From Brevibacillus borstelensis (GTDB lineage: Bacteria; Bacillota; Bacilli; Brevibacillales; Brevibacillaceae), in NCBI RefSeq assembly GCF_003710865.1, contig NZ_RHHO01000035.1, positions 1 to 62,972 of the forward strand: 62,972 nt of DNA, in the 5' to 3' direction. Below the pieces are notes generated by a model. That model saw nothing but the letters and a program-made list of their open reading frames with translations, ran no database searches and was not told the origin of the DNA. The translations under genes and the position numbers were made by a program. Positions 1 through 7,477 of this stretch are shown here, in pieces. The first letter of the stretch is position 1, and every line of letters begins with the position of its first letter.

Positions 1-225
1 ATGTAAAAGCCATTGAAATTGCAAATACCCGCAAGGGTGCATGGCGTACCACAAAATCTCCGCATATACACAAAGCCCTCGGCATTGCCTACTGGCAACA
101 ACAAGGGCTGAAAAGCTTAGTGCAACGATATTCTCAAATTCGTCAAGCTTGGTGAACCGCCGTATACCGAACGGTACGTACGGTGGTGTGAGAGGACGGG
201 GGTTAGTCGCCCCCTCCTACTCGAT
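1..225 (+). mobile_element. 3' end of a group II intron (domains V and VI)
   Basis: The first bases encode the C-terminus of an intron reverse transcriptase. About 154-187 follows a domain-V-like hairpin (ACCGCCGTATACCG pairing with GGTACGTACGGTGGT), then a domain-VI-like hairpin at about 189-222 (GAGGACGGGGG with CCCCCTCCT). The probable 3' splice point is near 225, after CTACTCGAT. The rest of the intron lies outside the window. The matching 5' end of a group II intron appears at 62800 in the same orientation, so the window is probably delimited by two copies. The exact end base is an estimate. Confidence 0.85.
3..155 (+). CDS. ltrA: group II intron reverse transcriptase/maturase, C-terminal 50 residues
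   Basis: An open frame enters from the left edge and stops at TGA 153-155, just before the domain V hairpin. Its last residues read like the tail of bacterial intron maturases: TRKGAWR, then GIAYWQQQGLKSL and a basic end. In a complete intron the protein helps the RNA fold and splice and copies it into DNA at a new target. Only the C-terminal DNA-binding/endonuclease-side region is here, so activity cannot be judged. Confidence 0.8.
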   Translation, partial: VKAIEIANTRKGAWRTTKSPHIHKALGIAYWQQQGLKSLVQRYSQIRQAW

Positions 226-344
226 TTTTGCTATATGCGAGCAGGTTCCACAAACCGACAAAAATCACAAGGAAACGAAGGTATAATCAGAACAAGGCCG
301 CCTGCGGTTTACCATTCTCGTGATCAGAAGGAGGAGAGGACGAA

Positions 345-1205
345 ATGAGTACCGGCTACGATCCTTTTTTTCTGGGAGAAAAACACGAGGTTCCCTTGCC
401 GTTGTTAATCGGCAAAACGGCACAGGATGCACTGCATAATGGAAAAGTGTACGATTTTACGCATTTTTCGATTGTTATGAATCAGAGACGCAAATGCGCC
501 ATTTATTCAGCAGCCTGTGTGGATGAAAGCAGGATGGTGCAGATTCCGAGGGATAACAAGTCTTGGCACTTTGATCCGCGGATCGGCGAGGAGAATCAGG
601 CGGGCCACGAATATTACGCCCAAAATGATTTTGACAAAGGGCATCTGACCCGAAGAAAAGACGTGTGCTGGGGGGATCGGCGCGAGGCGGAAAAAGCCAA
701 TTACGATTCATTTTGCTATGCCAATATCGCCCTGCAGTACCACCACTTCAATACCGGAATATGGAATTGCCTGGAGGATTGGGTGCTGGACGGTTTGGAA
801 AACGAAAAGAAAATGCTTGTCTTCACAGGACCGATTTGCAAGGAAGAAGATGAAGAGTACTGCGGCGTCCACGGCGAGCCGGGATGTCAGATCAAAATTC
901 CTTTCGGTTTTTGGAAGTGCGTATTTTTTACCGTCAGGCAAAAGCTGACGAGCCTGTCATTTGTCATCAGGCAAAGGCCGGATCGTTTGCATGATTCCTG
1001 TGAGTACGAGCGCTTGGAGACGTACCAGGTACCGCTCGCTGTCATTACAAAAGAGACGGAGCTGTTGTTCATGCACAGCTTGTACGAGGCAAATCCGCTC
1101 TATTTTTGGAAGCGACTCTCTCCCGCGGCGGGGCCCATCAATATTCCGGAGCAGCACCGGATTCAACAGCCGTCAGACATTGTCTTTGGCCGAGAACCGG
1201 AATGA
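345..1205 (+). CDS. DNA/RNA non-specific endonuclease (NucA/Serratia nuclease family)
   Basis: The 286-residue protein carries the beta-beta-alpha metal nuclease signature: FDKGHL at residues 96-101, where the family usually has DRGH, with His100 the expected general base. It is followed by an Asn-rich block at 127-144 (NIALQYHHFNTGIW...LE), in which Asn136 is the likely metal ligand. The family cuts DNA and RNA without sequence preference. No signal peptide or membrane segment is visible, so the enzyme would act in the cytoplasm or be released by another route. No immunity or inhibitor gene is recognisable next to it. The Arg-to-Lys change in DRGH is unusual but conservative. The start is fixed by a strong AAGGAGGAGAGG site about 5 bases upstream. 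A TATAAT-like box lies at 282-287. Confidence 0.85.
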   Translation: MSTGYDPFFLGEKHEVPLPLLIGKTAQDALHNGKVYDFTHFSIVMNQRRKCAIYSAACVDESRMVQIPRDNKSWHFDPRIGEENQAGHEYYAQNDFDKGHLTRRKDVCWGDRREAEKANYDSFCYANIALQYHHFNTGIWNCLEDWVLDGLENEKKMLVFTGPICKEEDEEYCGVHGEPGCQIKIPFGFWKCVFFTVRQKLTSLSFVIRQRPDRLHDSCEYERLETYQVPLAVITKETELLFMHSLYEANPLYFWKRLSPAAGPINIPEQHRIQQPSDIVFGREPE

Positions 1206-1303
1206 AAAAAGCCAGGTTCCGCTGTCGCTGGCGACAAGTAGCTGGTTTAACGTGGGTTTGAGTAATATCCCTGCATGAATACATTATTTTTTGGAGGAAC
1301 AAC

Positions 1304-1504
1304 ATGGAAGTTTTTCAGGATTTTTTAGCCCGCATAGACAACCCGCAACATCGGGCCCGAACAGAAGCGGTTTTGGCTTGGGTAGCTGCAACATTTCCAA
1401 ATTTAACGCCAGCAATGAAGTGGAATCAGCCTATGTTTACCGATCACGGCACATTTATTAATATCTTGGATAAGGCAGGCTGTTCAACCTTTTGGCGGGA
1501 ATAG
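1304..1504 (+). pseudogene. DUF1801 (YdhG/YobT-like) protein with internal deletion
   Basis: The first 51 residues match the start of the DUF1801 iron-chaperone-like family ([10 protein letters not shown]..., [14 protein letters not shown]). After HGTFI the frame jumps straight to [13 protein letters not shown], which resembles the family's extreme C-terminus as I recall it. The normal protein is about 120-130 residues; this one is 66. An in-frame deletion of roughly 60 codons appears to have joined the two ends. The ribosome site TTGGAGGAA remains in place. The product is probably non-functional because most of the fold is gone. It could instead be a natural short variant, but I know of none. 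Confidence 0.7.
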
Positions 1505-1570
1505 GATAAACAGGGTAATCTAATGTCGCTCAACTAACGGAGAACAAAAGTAAAATAGCCCAACATAATA

Positions 1571-1619
1571 AAACAGATCACGTAATGGCATCTATGTTCC
1601 ATCAAGTGATCTGTTTTTG
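1571..1619 (+). terminator. Rho-independent terminator
   Basis: A 10-bp stem (AACAGATCAC with GTGATCTGTT) closes a 24-base loop and is followed by TTTTT. It lies downstream of the DUF1801 remnant. The region from 1620 to 1795 holds no convincing gene. Confidence 0.7.
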
Positions 1620-1795
1620 CACGTATGCGGCAGTATCTGTTGTCGGGCTCCCAAATGCCGCTACGATACCATCTGCTTTTCAGATGGCGGGAGCTTTGCT
1701 GGTACTACGTCCTCCTTGTATTAGGTTCAGCCGGAGAAACAAGCTTGACGGAAAGCGTTATCCAGTTTGGGGCGGGAGAGGGTGGGTGTGTACTA

Positions 1796-2038
1796 TCACT
1801 TCTCCGCAACTCTCTTTCTGACTTCCTCGAAAAACCGGCGCCATGCTTCCGGAAGCTCTGCCTGTTCGCGTTTGTGTCCGGAACGGTCGGCAGGAACCTC
1901 TGCCCGCTCCTGCTCTTGACCAGACTGAAGCATGCCATTTTGGTCCTTGCCGACTGAAGGCGATCCGCCCGTATTCGCAGAAAGCGAAATACCCGGCTCG
2001 ATCTCAGTCGAGAGCTGTTTTCCAGATGCATTGTCCAT
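1796..2038 (-). CDS. hypothetical 80-residue protein, last gene of the SNF2 operon
   Basis: The ORF begins 7 bases after the stop of the SNF2 helicase and has its own ribosome site (GGATAGGTGACCC before ATG). The product is hydrophilic: an N-terminal half rich in Ser, Gly and Gln, and a C-terminal charged helix around PEAWRRFFEEVRKRVAEK. I recognise no family. Position and ribosome site favour a real gene translated with the helicase, but low complexity leaves a spurious ORF possible. Confidence 0.5.
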   Translation of the reverse strand: MDNASGKQLSTEIEPGISLSANTGGSPSVGKDQNGMLQSGQEQERAEVPADRSGHKREQAELPEAWRRFFEEVRKRVAEK

Positions 2039-2045
2039 GGGTCAC

Positions 2046-4958
2046 CTATCCTTTCAGATCAAGCCACTCGCTGCGGAGCAGAAACAGCTCCCGAAGCTCC
2101 TGCGTGGACAGCTCGGTTATCCAGTTTTCGCCGTTGCCGACAATCTTCTCGCTGAGGCTCAGCTTTCTTTCCATCATTTCGTCGATCTTCTCCTCGATCG
2201 TCCCGAGAGAGATAAATTTATAGACCTGCACATTGCGCTGCTGACCGATCCGGTACGCCCGGTCCGTCGCCTGTTTTTCGACGGCGGGATTCCACCATCG
2301 GTCGATGTGAAAGACGTGGTTGGCTTCCGTCAAGTTCAGGCCGGTTCCGCCTGCCCGCAGGGAAAGGATGAAGATCGAAGCACGCTCCGAGTCAGGCAAG
2401 GCGGTATCTTGAAAGCGAGAGATCATCCAGTCCCGCTGTTCCTTTGGGGTAGAGCCGTTTAAAAACAGGACGGGGCCATAGCCTTCTCTTTCGAGGACGC
2501 GCTGCAGCAGCTTGCCCATCTCGATGTACTGGGTAAAGATGAGGCTGCGTTCGCCTTTCTGCCGAATGTCGCTGATCAGCTCAAGCAAGCGCTCGATTTT
2601 CGGAGAGCGCGTCTTCTCATCCGGCGCGCCGAGTCCATTGTCGATCAGTCCGGGGTGATCGCAAAGCTGCTTTAACCGGGTAAGCGTTGTCAGAATCAGC
2701 CCGCGCCGCTGCATCGGCGAAGCCTGGTCCAGCCGGTCAAACATCGACTGGATCGTTGTCTCGTACAGCGCACCTTGCTCAGCGGTCAGTGTGACGTACT
2801 CTTTTCCTTCATTTAATGCAGGCAGGTCCAGTTGGATATGCGGGTCCGTTTTTACGCGCCGCAGCAAAAACGGCTGGATGAGCCGCTGTACCTGCTGAAC
2901 CAATGTCTGATCTTGATCACGCTCGATAGGATGGACAAAACGCTGCGAAAAATCGCGCAAACTACCCAGGTAGCCTGGATTCAAAAAATCGAAAATCGAC
3001 CAAAGCTCCGTCAAACGGTTTTCGATCGGTGTACCGGTCAAAGCGATGCGATGTCCGGCACGCAAGCTGCGGATGGATGTCGCCTGTTTGGTCTGGGCGT
3101 TCTTGATGTGCTGCGCTTCGTCCAGACAAATGGTGCTCCAGGCAAGAGAAGCGAGCTCCTGTTCATCCAGATGGGAAAGGGAATAGGAGGTGATCACCAG
3201 GTCAGCTTCCTGTGCCGCCTGGATAAATGCCTCATTTTTATGCCGAGCCGTACCGTAGTGCACGTAAACAGAAAGAGACGGGGCGAACCTTTGGAGCTCT
3301 TTCTGCCAGTTGCCGATCACTGAGGTCGGGCAGATCAGCAGGGAAGGGCTTTGCCGTGATTCGGTTTCCTTCAGAAAGAGCAGATAGGTAATGAACTGGA
3401 TTGTCTTCCCCAGACCCATATCGTCCGCGAGACAGGCTCCCAGCCCAAACTGCCGCAAAAAGAGCAGCCACGAACTGCCCTCCCTTTGATAGTTGCGCAG
3501 CTCTCCCTGAAAACCGGGTGGCTGCTCGATCAGCGGTATGCGCTTTGTATCCTGGAGCTTCGCCATGAACTGAAAGAGATGCCGGTTCAGCTCAACCTCG
3601 ACGGGAAGGGCAGATGGCCGGTCCCATTCCTCCCATGACGGGTCGGATGGCTCCTCTGTGCCGGCCAGATAGAGCTTCATGACCTCGCGCAGCGTGAGCC
3701 CATTCTTTCCTGTCGTTCCCTTCAATGTCTCCTGCATTTGCGCAAACAGCGCGGGAGTCAATTGCACCCACTGTCCCTGGACCTTCAGCAAACGCTGTTT
3801 CTGGTCCAGCAATCGGCGAAATTCCGCTTCGCTCAGCTCGAGCGGACCGAGCGCAAGCTTCCATTCAAAATCCATGACTTGATTGATGCCAAAAAAGGAC
3901 GGGCTTCTTCCCGAGGAATGCGCCGACACTTTTATTTTCACCCGAGGTTTGGTCCGCTTGACCTGCTCCCACCAAACGGGCAGGAAGACGTGGATTCCTG
4001 CTTGCACCAGCTGCAAACTGTGTTCCGTCAGAAACGTCCAGGCCTGCTCATTGGACAATCGGGCAGAAAGAGGGGTGTCATTTGCTCCTTTGTCCATCCA
4101 TGGGAGAATTTCCTTGCACTTCTCGATGTCGCGCCTCAGACGGTGGCGATACTCTCGCCAATCGTCCGGCATGGCGGTCGTCATGATGGCGTTACCAGTC
4201 GGGGCGGTCTCGTCTTGGTTTCCGAGCGTCAACGGGAATACCGCGAGTTGGCCCTCCAGGTCTTCCGACAATAGCTCGAAGACACGGTCGGGCAAATCCC
4301 GATCCTGCAAAAGAAGCTTGAGAGACCAGTCAGCCTCGTCACCCTTCGGTTCGAGCAGCTGCAAGCAGGTGCGGAAAGGAGTATTGTCGGGGACAAGTCC
4401 AATCGTTTGCAGCCATTCCGATTCCCCCAGATGGGGCGACATGTCTTCTCCCAGCACATCGAGCGCAGGAAACTGTCTGAGCAGTCCGTTCCAGGCATTC
4501 CGTACCCCGCCCCTCTGGGAGAGAAGATCGTTTATAACGAGAGAAAGCAAGCGTTCTCCTGAGGCTGGCAGCGGTTCACGCGGATCAGCCAGCTTCCAGC
4601 CATAGCGGCCATTCTGCCAATCGGAAAAGCTCGGCAGGAAGTTGCCGGCTGCAAGGGCATCCATGATCGTCCCGGCGGCTGTCCGGTAACCGGCCAAGTC
4701 TTCACTCAGCGTAAAGGTAACGTGCTCAAGCCACCCCGGTGACACGAGAAACCGGAGAGCCTCCAGCGGCTCCAGCAGGATGACCTGATCTGTTTTTTCG
4801 ATAAACGTTCCATAAAAAGAGTGTTCATCCCAGGCGAACAGACAGGCTGCCGCCCGCTCCGGATGCACGGGATTGCCCATGCAGTCCTCAGCCTTGAGGA
4901 AAAAACGACCGTCCGGCAAGAGTCCTCCGGTGAGAAACATATGCAAAGTAACATTCAT
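2046..4958 (-). CDS. SNF2-family DEAD/DEAH-box ATPase/helicase
   Basis: This 970-residue protein has a long N-terminal region of about 480 residues, resembling the bacterial SNF2 N-terminal domain (DUF3670 type), and a C-terminal SNF2 motor. Motif I is ADDMGLGKTIQ near residue 512, the Walker B box is DEAQH near 613, motif III is TGTPIENRLTELW, and motif VI is DRAYRIGQQRNVQVYK near the end. SNF2 ATPases translocate on double-stranded DNA and remodel protein-DNA complexes. Bacterial members probably displace RNA polymerase or other bound proteins, but the role here is inferred. Its start overlaps the stop of the upstream SWIM-domain gene (ATGA, 4955-4958), so the two are translationally coupled. 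Confidence 0.92.
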   Translation of the reverse strand: MNVTLHMFLTGGLLPDGRFFLKAEDCMGNPVHPERAAACLFAWDEHSFYGTFIEKTDQVILLEPLEALRFLVSPGWLEHVTFTLSEDLAGYRTAAGTIMDALAAGNFLPSFSDWQNGRYGWKLADPREPLPASGERLLSLVINDLLSQRGGVRNAWNGLLRQFPALDVLGEDMSPHLGESEWLQTIGLVPDNTPFRTCLQLLEPKGDEADWSLKLLLQDRDLPDRVFELLSEDLEGQLAVFPLTLGNQDETAPTGNAIMTTAMPDDWREYRHRLRRDIEKCKEILPWMDKGANDTPLSARLSNEQAWTFLTEHSLQLVQAGIHVFLPVWWEQVKRTKPRVKIKVSAHSSGRSPSFFGINQVMDFEWKLALGPLELSEAEFRRLLDQKQRLLKVQGQWVQLTPALFAQMQETLKGTTGKNGLTLREVMKLYLAGTEEPSDPSWEEWDRPSALPVEVELNRHLFQFMAKLQDTKRIPLIEQPPGFQGELRNYQREGSSWLLFLRQFGLGACLADDMGLGKTIQFITYLLFLKETESRQSPSLLICPTSVIGNWQKELQRFAPSLSVYVHYGTARHKNEAFIQAAQEADLVITSYSLSHLDEQELASLAWSTICLDEAQHIKNAQTKQATSIRSLRAGHRIALTGTPIENRLTELWSIFDFLNPGYLGSLRDFSQRFVHPIERDQDQTLVQQVQRLIQPFLLRRVKTDPHIQLDLPALNEGKEYVTLTAEQGALYETTIQSMFDRLDQASPMQRRGLILTTLTRLKQLCDHPGLIDNGLGAPDEKTRSPKIERLLELISDIRQKGERSLIFTQYIEMGKLLQRVLEREGYGPVLFLNGSTPKEQRDWMISRFQDTALPDSERASIFILSLRAGGTGLNLTEANHVFHIDRWWNPAVEKQATDRAYRIGQQRNVQVYKFISLGTIEEKIDEMMERKLSLSEKIVGNGENWITELSTQELRELFLLRSEWLDLKG

Positions 4959-6562
4959 GAAATCAGATTCCCTCTCTTTAGCTCCTCTTGAAATGCCCGC
5001 AAACGGCTATACTTGGTTGCCAGCCCTTGTATGAAACGCTCCCAAACGTCAAGCTGATCGGCTTTCTGATAACTGGCCCGAACTTTTTTCAGCAGTTTCG
5101 CCGCTTCCCGATAACCCGAGCGATTTCGCGACCCGATCTGTTGATTGATCTCACGGATCAACAGCGGCAGGAGAAGAAGGGGCTTTTGGTCCTCAATGAT
5201 CTTGGCTTGCTGCTGATTCATCTGTTCCAGAGCGCTTTGGTACGTCATGAGTACATCCAGATATTGCTTGTACTGCCGGTTTTCAAACAAGTAGGCGCAG
5301 TAGTCGGTCAGGCTTGCCGGCAAAAAACGCTTCAGCATCGCGCCGGAGTCGGCCGATCTGCCCAGCCGTTCCATCGCTTCCCGCCAGACGGCAGCAACCA
5401 GGCGGTATTCGGGTCCATCCGCTGTCCCGATCAAGGTTTCCAGCCTATCGACCCAGTACAAGAAGCGTTCCCATTCTTCATGCCGCGCAAAAGCTTTCAT
5501 GTAAGGCAGATAGAAGGACAAAGCAAGCGACTGCGATCCATTCCATATCCGGAGAGCTGTTTCGTCTTCCCCTTTCATAACCAAAAAATGCGCTTGCAGG
5601 ATCGAAAACCTTTCACGCTCGGCGTCGGTCAGGACGGGGTTCTTGATCAGGCGGTCCAGCTCATCCATTTCCTCTTGTATCCAAGCAGGGGTGTTCAATA
5701 GGTACCACCACAGGAGGCGATATGCTTGTATCCAGTAAATCGTGGCAGAATCGCAATGCTTCCATTCCTTGCTTTTCTCGTGTGTCTCTTCCAGGTGGGA
5801 GGAGAAATGCTTCCGCAAGCTCTCTGCATCCAGATAAAAGAGGGCAGCCTCCAGCTGCTCGACAAGCCTGTCAGCCGTTTGCGTCAAGTCGGAAGCCCAG
5901 TAGGAGGAGCGCACGTCTTTTACGAACGTTTGCAGCTTCAGCAAATGAAACAGGTTGGCGTGAACAGAAAATAGCTGTGCCAGCTCTTCCGGCCAGGAGC
6001 TTGTAACTCCCAGGACGTTTTCATAGCTGGAAAACAACTCCGAAGACGGGCGCGCTGTTTCCATGGCCAGCGGGAGATTCCGTGTCCATTTCTCCAGGAA
6101 GCTCCACCAATCGCTTACCTTGCTTTCTGGGCGCAGGGAAGCGCCTAGCGAAGCGGAGGGAGTCGGATTTGCCCCGGATTTTACGATTTTTTTATAGGCA
6201 GGAACAAGCATGGCGGGAGAAAACACAGTGCTCCGCGGCTTGTGCAGTACGTTCATAAAGGCTCGGGGATTTTCAAACACACTGTATGCTTGAAAAAAGG
6301 TAGCGGCGATGTGCTTGCAATAGCGGGCATACGAACAGGTACAGGTGCTGTTTGCAAAGGCATTCAGGTCAATTTCCACATGGTAAACCGCAGATCCCTG
6401 CACATCGCTGCGGAGATGTGCGCCATCTTCCGCCTGAACGTTAAACACCATGCCATCGGTAAAGTACTGATATCCTTGCTCCACGATGTGTTCCTCCATG
6501 TTAACGAGGATTTGTTCGCCCAGTTGCTTGACTTGTTCCCGCGTTAACTCTCTTTGCAACAT
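4955..6562 (-). CDS. SWIM zinc-finger domain protein
   Basis: The 535-residue protein has a SWIM zinc motif near residues 75-90: CTC, then YCKH, the CxCx(n)CxH pattern. SWIM domains bind DNA or protein, and in bacteria they often occur beside or within SNF2 ATPases. The remainder is alpha-helical, with aromatic and acidic repeats reminiscent of a scaffold and no catalytic motif. It is the first gene of the SWIM-SNF2 pair and overlaps the helicase by 4 bases, so I infer it acts as the helicase's targeting subunit. The start has no strong ribosome site; the first ATG after the intergenic region was chosen. Confidence 0.85.
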   Translation of the reverse strand: MLQRELTREQVKQLGEQILVNMEEHIVEQGYQYFTDGMVFNVQAEDGAHLRSDVQGSAVYHVEIDLNAFANSTCTCSYARYCKHIAATFFQAYSVFENPRAFMNVLHKPRSTVFSPAMLVPAYKKIVKSGANPTPSASLGASLRPESKVSDWWSFLEKWTRNLPLAMETARPSSELFSSYENVLGVTSSWPEELAQLFSVHANLFHLLKLQTFVKDVRSSYWASDLTQTADRLVEQLEAALFYLDAESLRKHFSSHLEETHEKSKEWKHCDSATIYWIQAYRLLWWYLLNTPAWIQEEMDELDRLIKNPVLTDAERERFSILQAHFLVMKGEDETALRIWNGSQSLALSFYLPYMKAFARHEEWERFLYWVDRLETLIGTADGPEYRLVAAVWREAMERLGRSADSGAMLKRFLPASLTDYCAYLFENRQYKQYLDVLMTYQSALEQMNQQQAKIIEDQKPLLLLPLLIREINQQIGSRNRSGYREAAKLLKKVRASYQKADQLDVWERFIQGLATKYSRLRAFQEELKRGNLIS

Positions 6563-6744
6563 GTAGTCGATGCCTCCGTGCCAAGTGTCATCCCTCCATT
6601 ATACCGAAAACGGCCGCAGAAACAAAAACGGATCGTTTCACAAACCGTATGAGGCATCATCGAAACCATGCTGCGTGCCTTGACTATTTAGGAAAGTATA
6701 AGAAAATGGGAAGGAACGAAATCGAAAGAGGACGGTGCAGCGAT

Positions 6745-7230
6745 ATGCTGATGAATGAAAAAATCAAAGCCTCCGAAGTGGAGCTGACCGGACTTCAGGG
6801 AGAAAATCTGGGCATCGTTTCTACCAAAGAAGCATTGCGTATGGCCAAGGAGCTGAATGTCGATCTGATTTGTCTGTCACTGGCTACAAGTCCGCCGCCA
6901 TGCAAGCTTGTCAGTCGGGATGAGTATCAACAACAGCGCGTCCAGGAAAAGAAAAAGGAGCGCAAAGCGGCGCAAGGCCATAAAACAAAGGAAATTCGTC
7001 TTAGTGCATATATTGAACAGCACGATTACGATACGAAAAAAAGGCAGGCGGAGCGAATCCTGCACTTCGGAGATGCCGTACAGCTATGTGTTCGTTTGGA
7101 GAAAAAAGAGACACAGCAGGCAAAAGAATTGATCGAGCAGCTTGTCAAAGAGTTGGGTCATTGCGGGAGACAGGAAAAGGGCATCCAGGTGAGCGGGAAG
7201 CAAGTGGTTGCCGTGCTTTTTCCTTGTTGA
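6745..7230 (+). CDS. divergent stand-alone translation initiation factor IF-3 paralogue
   Basis: The protein, about 161 residues, has both IF-3 parts. The N-terminal domain opens with MNEKIKASEV and keeps the PPPCKL signature (residues 51-56). A charged linker (EKKKERKAAQ) leads to a C-terminal domain starting KEIRLSAYIEQHDYDTK, where canonical IF-3 has KEIRLSP..EHD. The second half is divergent, with few of the basic residues expected for 30S binding. Canonical infC lies in an operon with rpmI and rplT; neither is here, so this is probably an extra copy. Canonical IF-3 keeps 30S and 50S subunits apart and checks the start codon. A modified role, for instance in stationary phase or sporulation, is speculation. 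I chose ATG 6745 (MLMNEK...); ATG 6751 is equally possible, and the frame stays open back to 6649. Confidence 0.8.
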   Translation: MLMNEKIKASEVELTGLQGENLGIVSTKEALRMAKELNVDLICLSLATSPPPCKLVSRDEYQQQRVQEKKKERKAAQGHKTKEIRLSAYIEQHDYDTKKRQAERILHFGDAVQLCVRLEKKETQQAKELIEQLVKELGHCGRQEKGIQVSGKQVVAVLFPC

Positions 7231-7477
7231 GAAATTGTATAGTTTGTTGTCGTATATTGTCAGTTAGCCTTGAACAGCGCACTTTTTCTTTACCATCCTT
7301 TCCCTTGCAACTTTTCTCGACAATCCATCGTCAAGTAATCACCTGCTCATGAAGCGTATAGACTATTTCTGACAGAATCGTATATGACCAAAATTTACGA
7401 AAAGTACGATTCGTGACCGCAAACATCATGCATCCCAAAAAAAATCAAAAATCAAAATGAGTAATGGGGGAGTTATT
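7231..7477 (+). promoter_or_regulatory. long leader of the SLH gene with inverted repeat 7375-7412
   Basis: This 247-base gap precedes the SLH-protein gene. It contains a perfect 8-bp inverted repeat, GAATCGTA (7375-7382) and TACGATTC (7405-7412), separated by 22 bases. It could be an operator or a leader-RNA stem. A weak -35/-10 pair (TAGACT, TATATG) overlaps it. Highly expressed surface-protein genes in Brevibacillus typically have long leaders; that is the only support for regulation here. Confidence 0.4.

Noticed and set aside
345..1205. Toxin-immunity pair at the endonuclease
   Set aside because: The protein lacks export or toxin domains and the next gene is a DUF1801 remnant, not an inhibitor.
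2046..6562. Defence system based on the SNF2 helicase
   Set aside because: No methyltransferase, nuclease or other defence partner adjoins it; SWIM/SNF2 pairs are common in Bacillales genomes.
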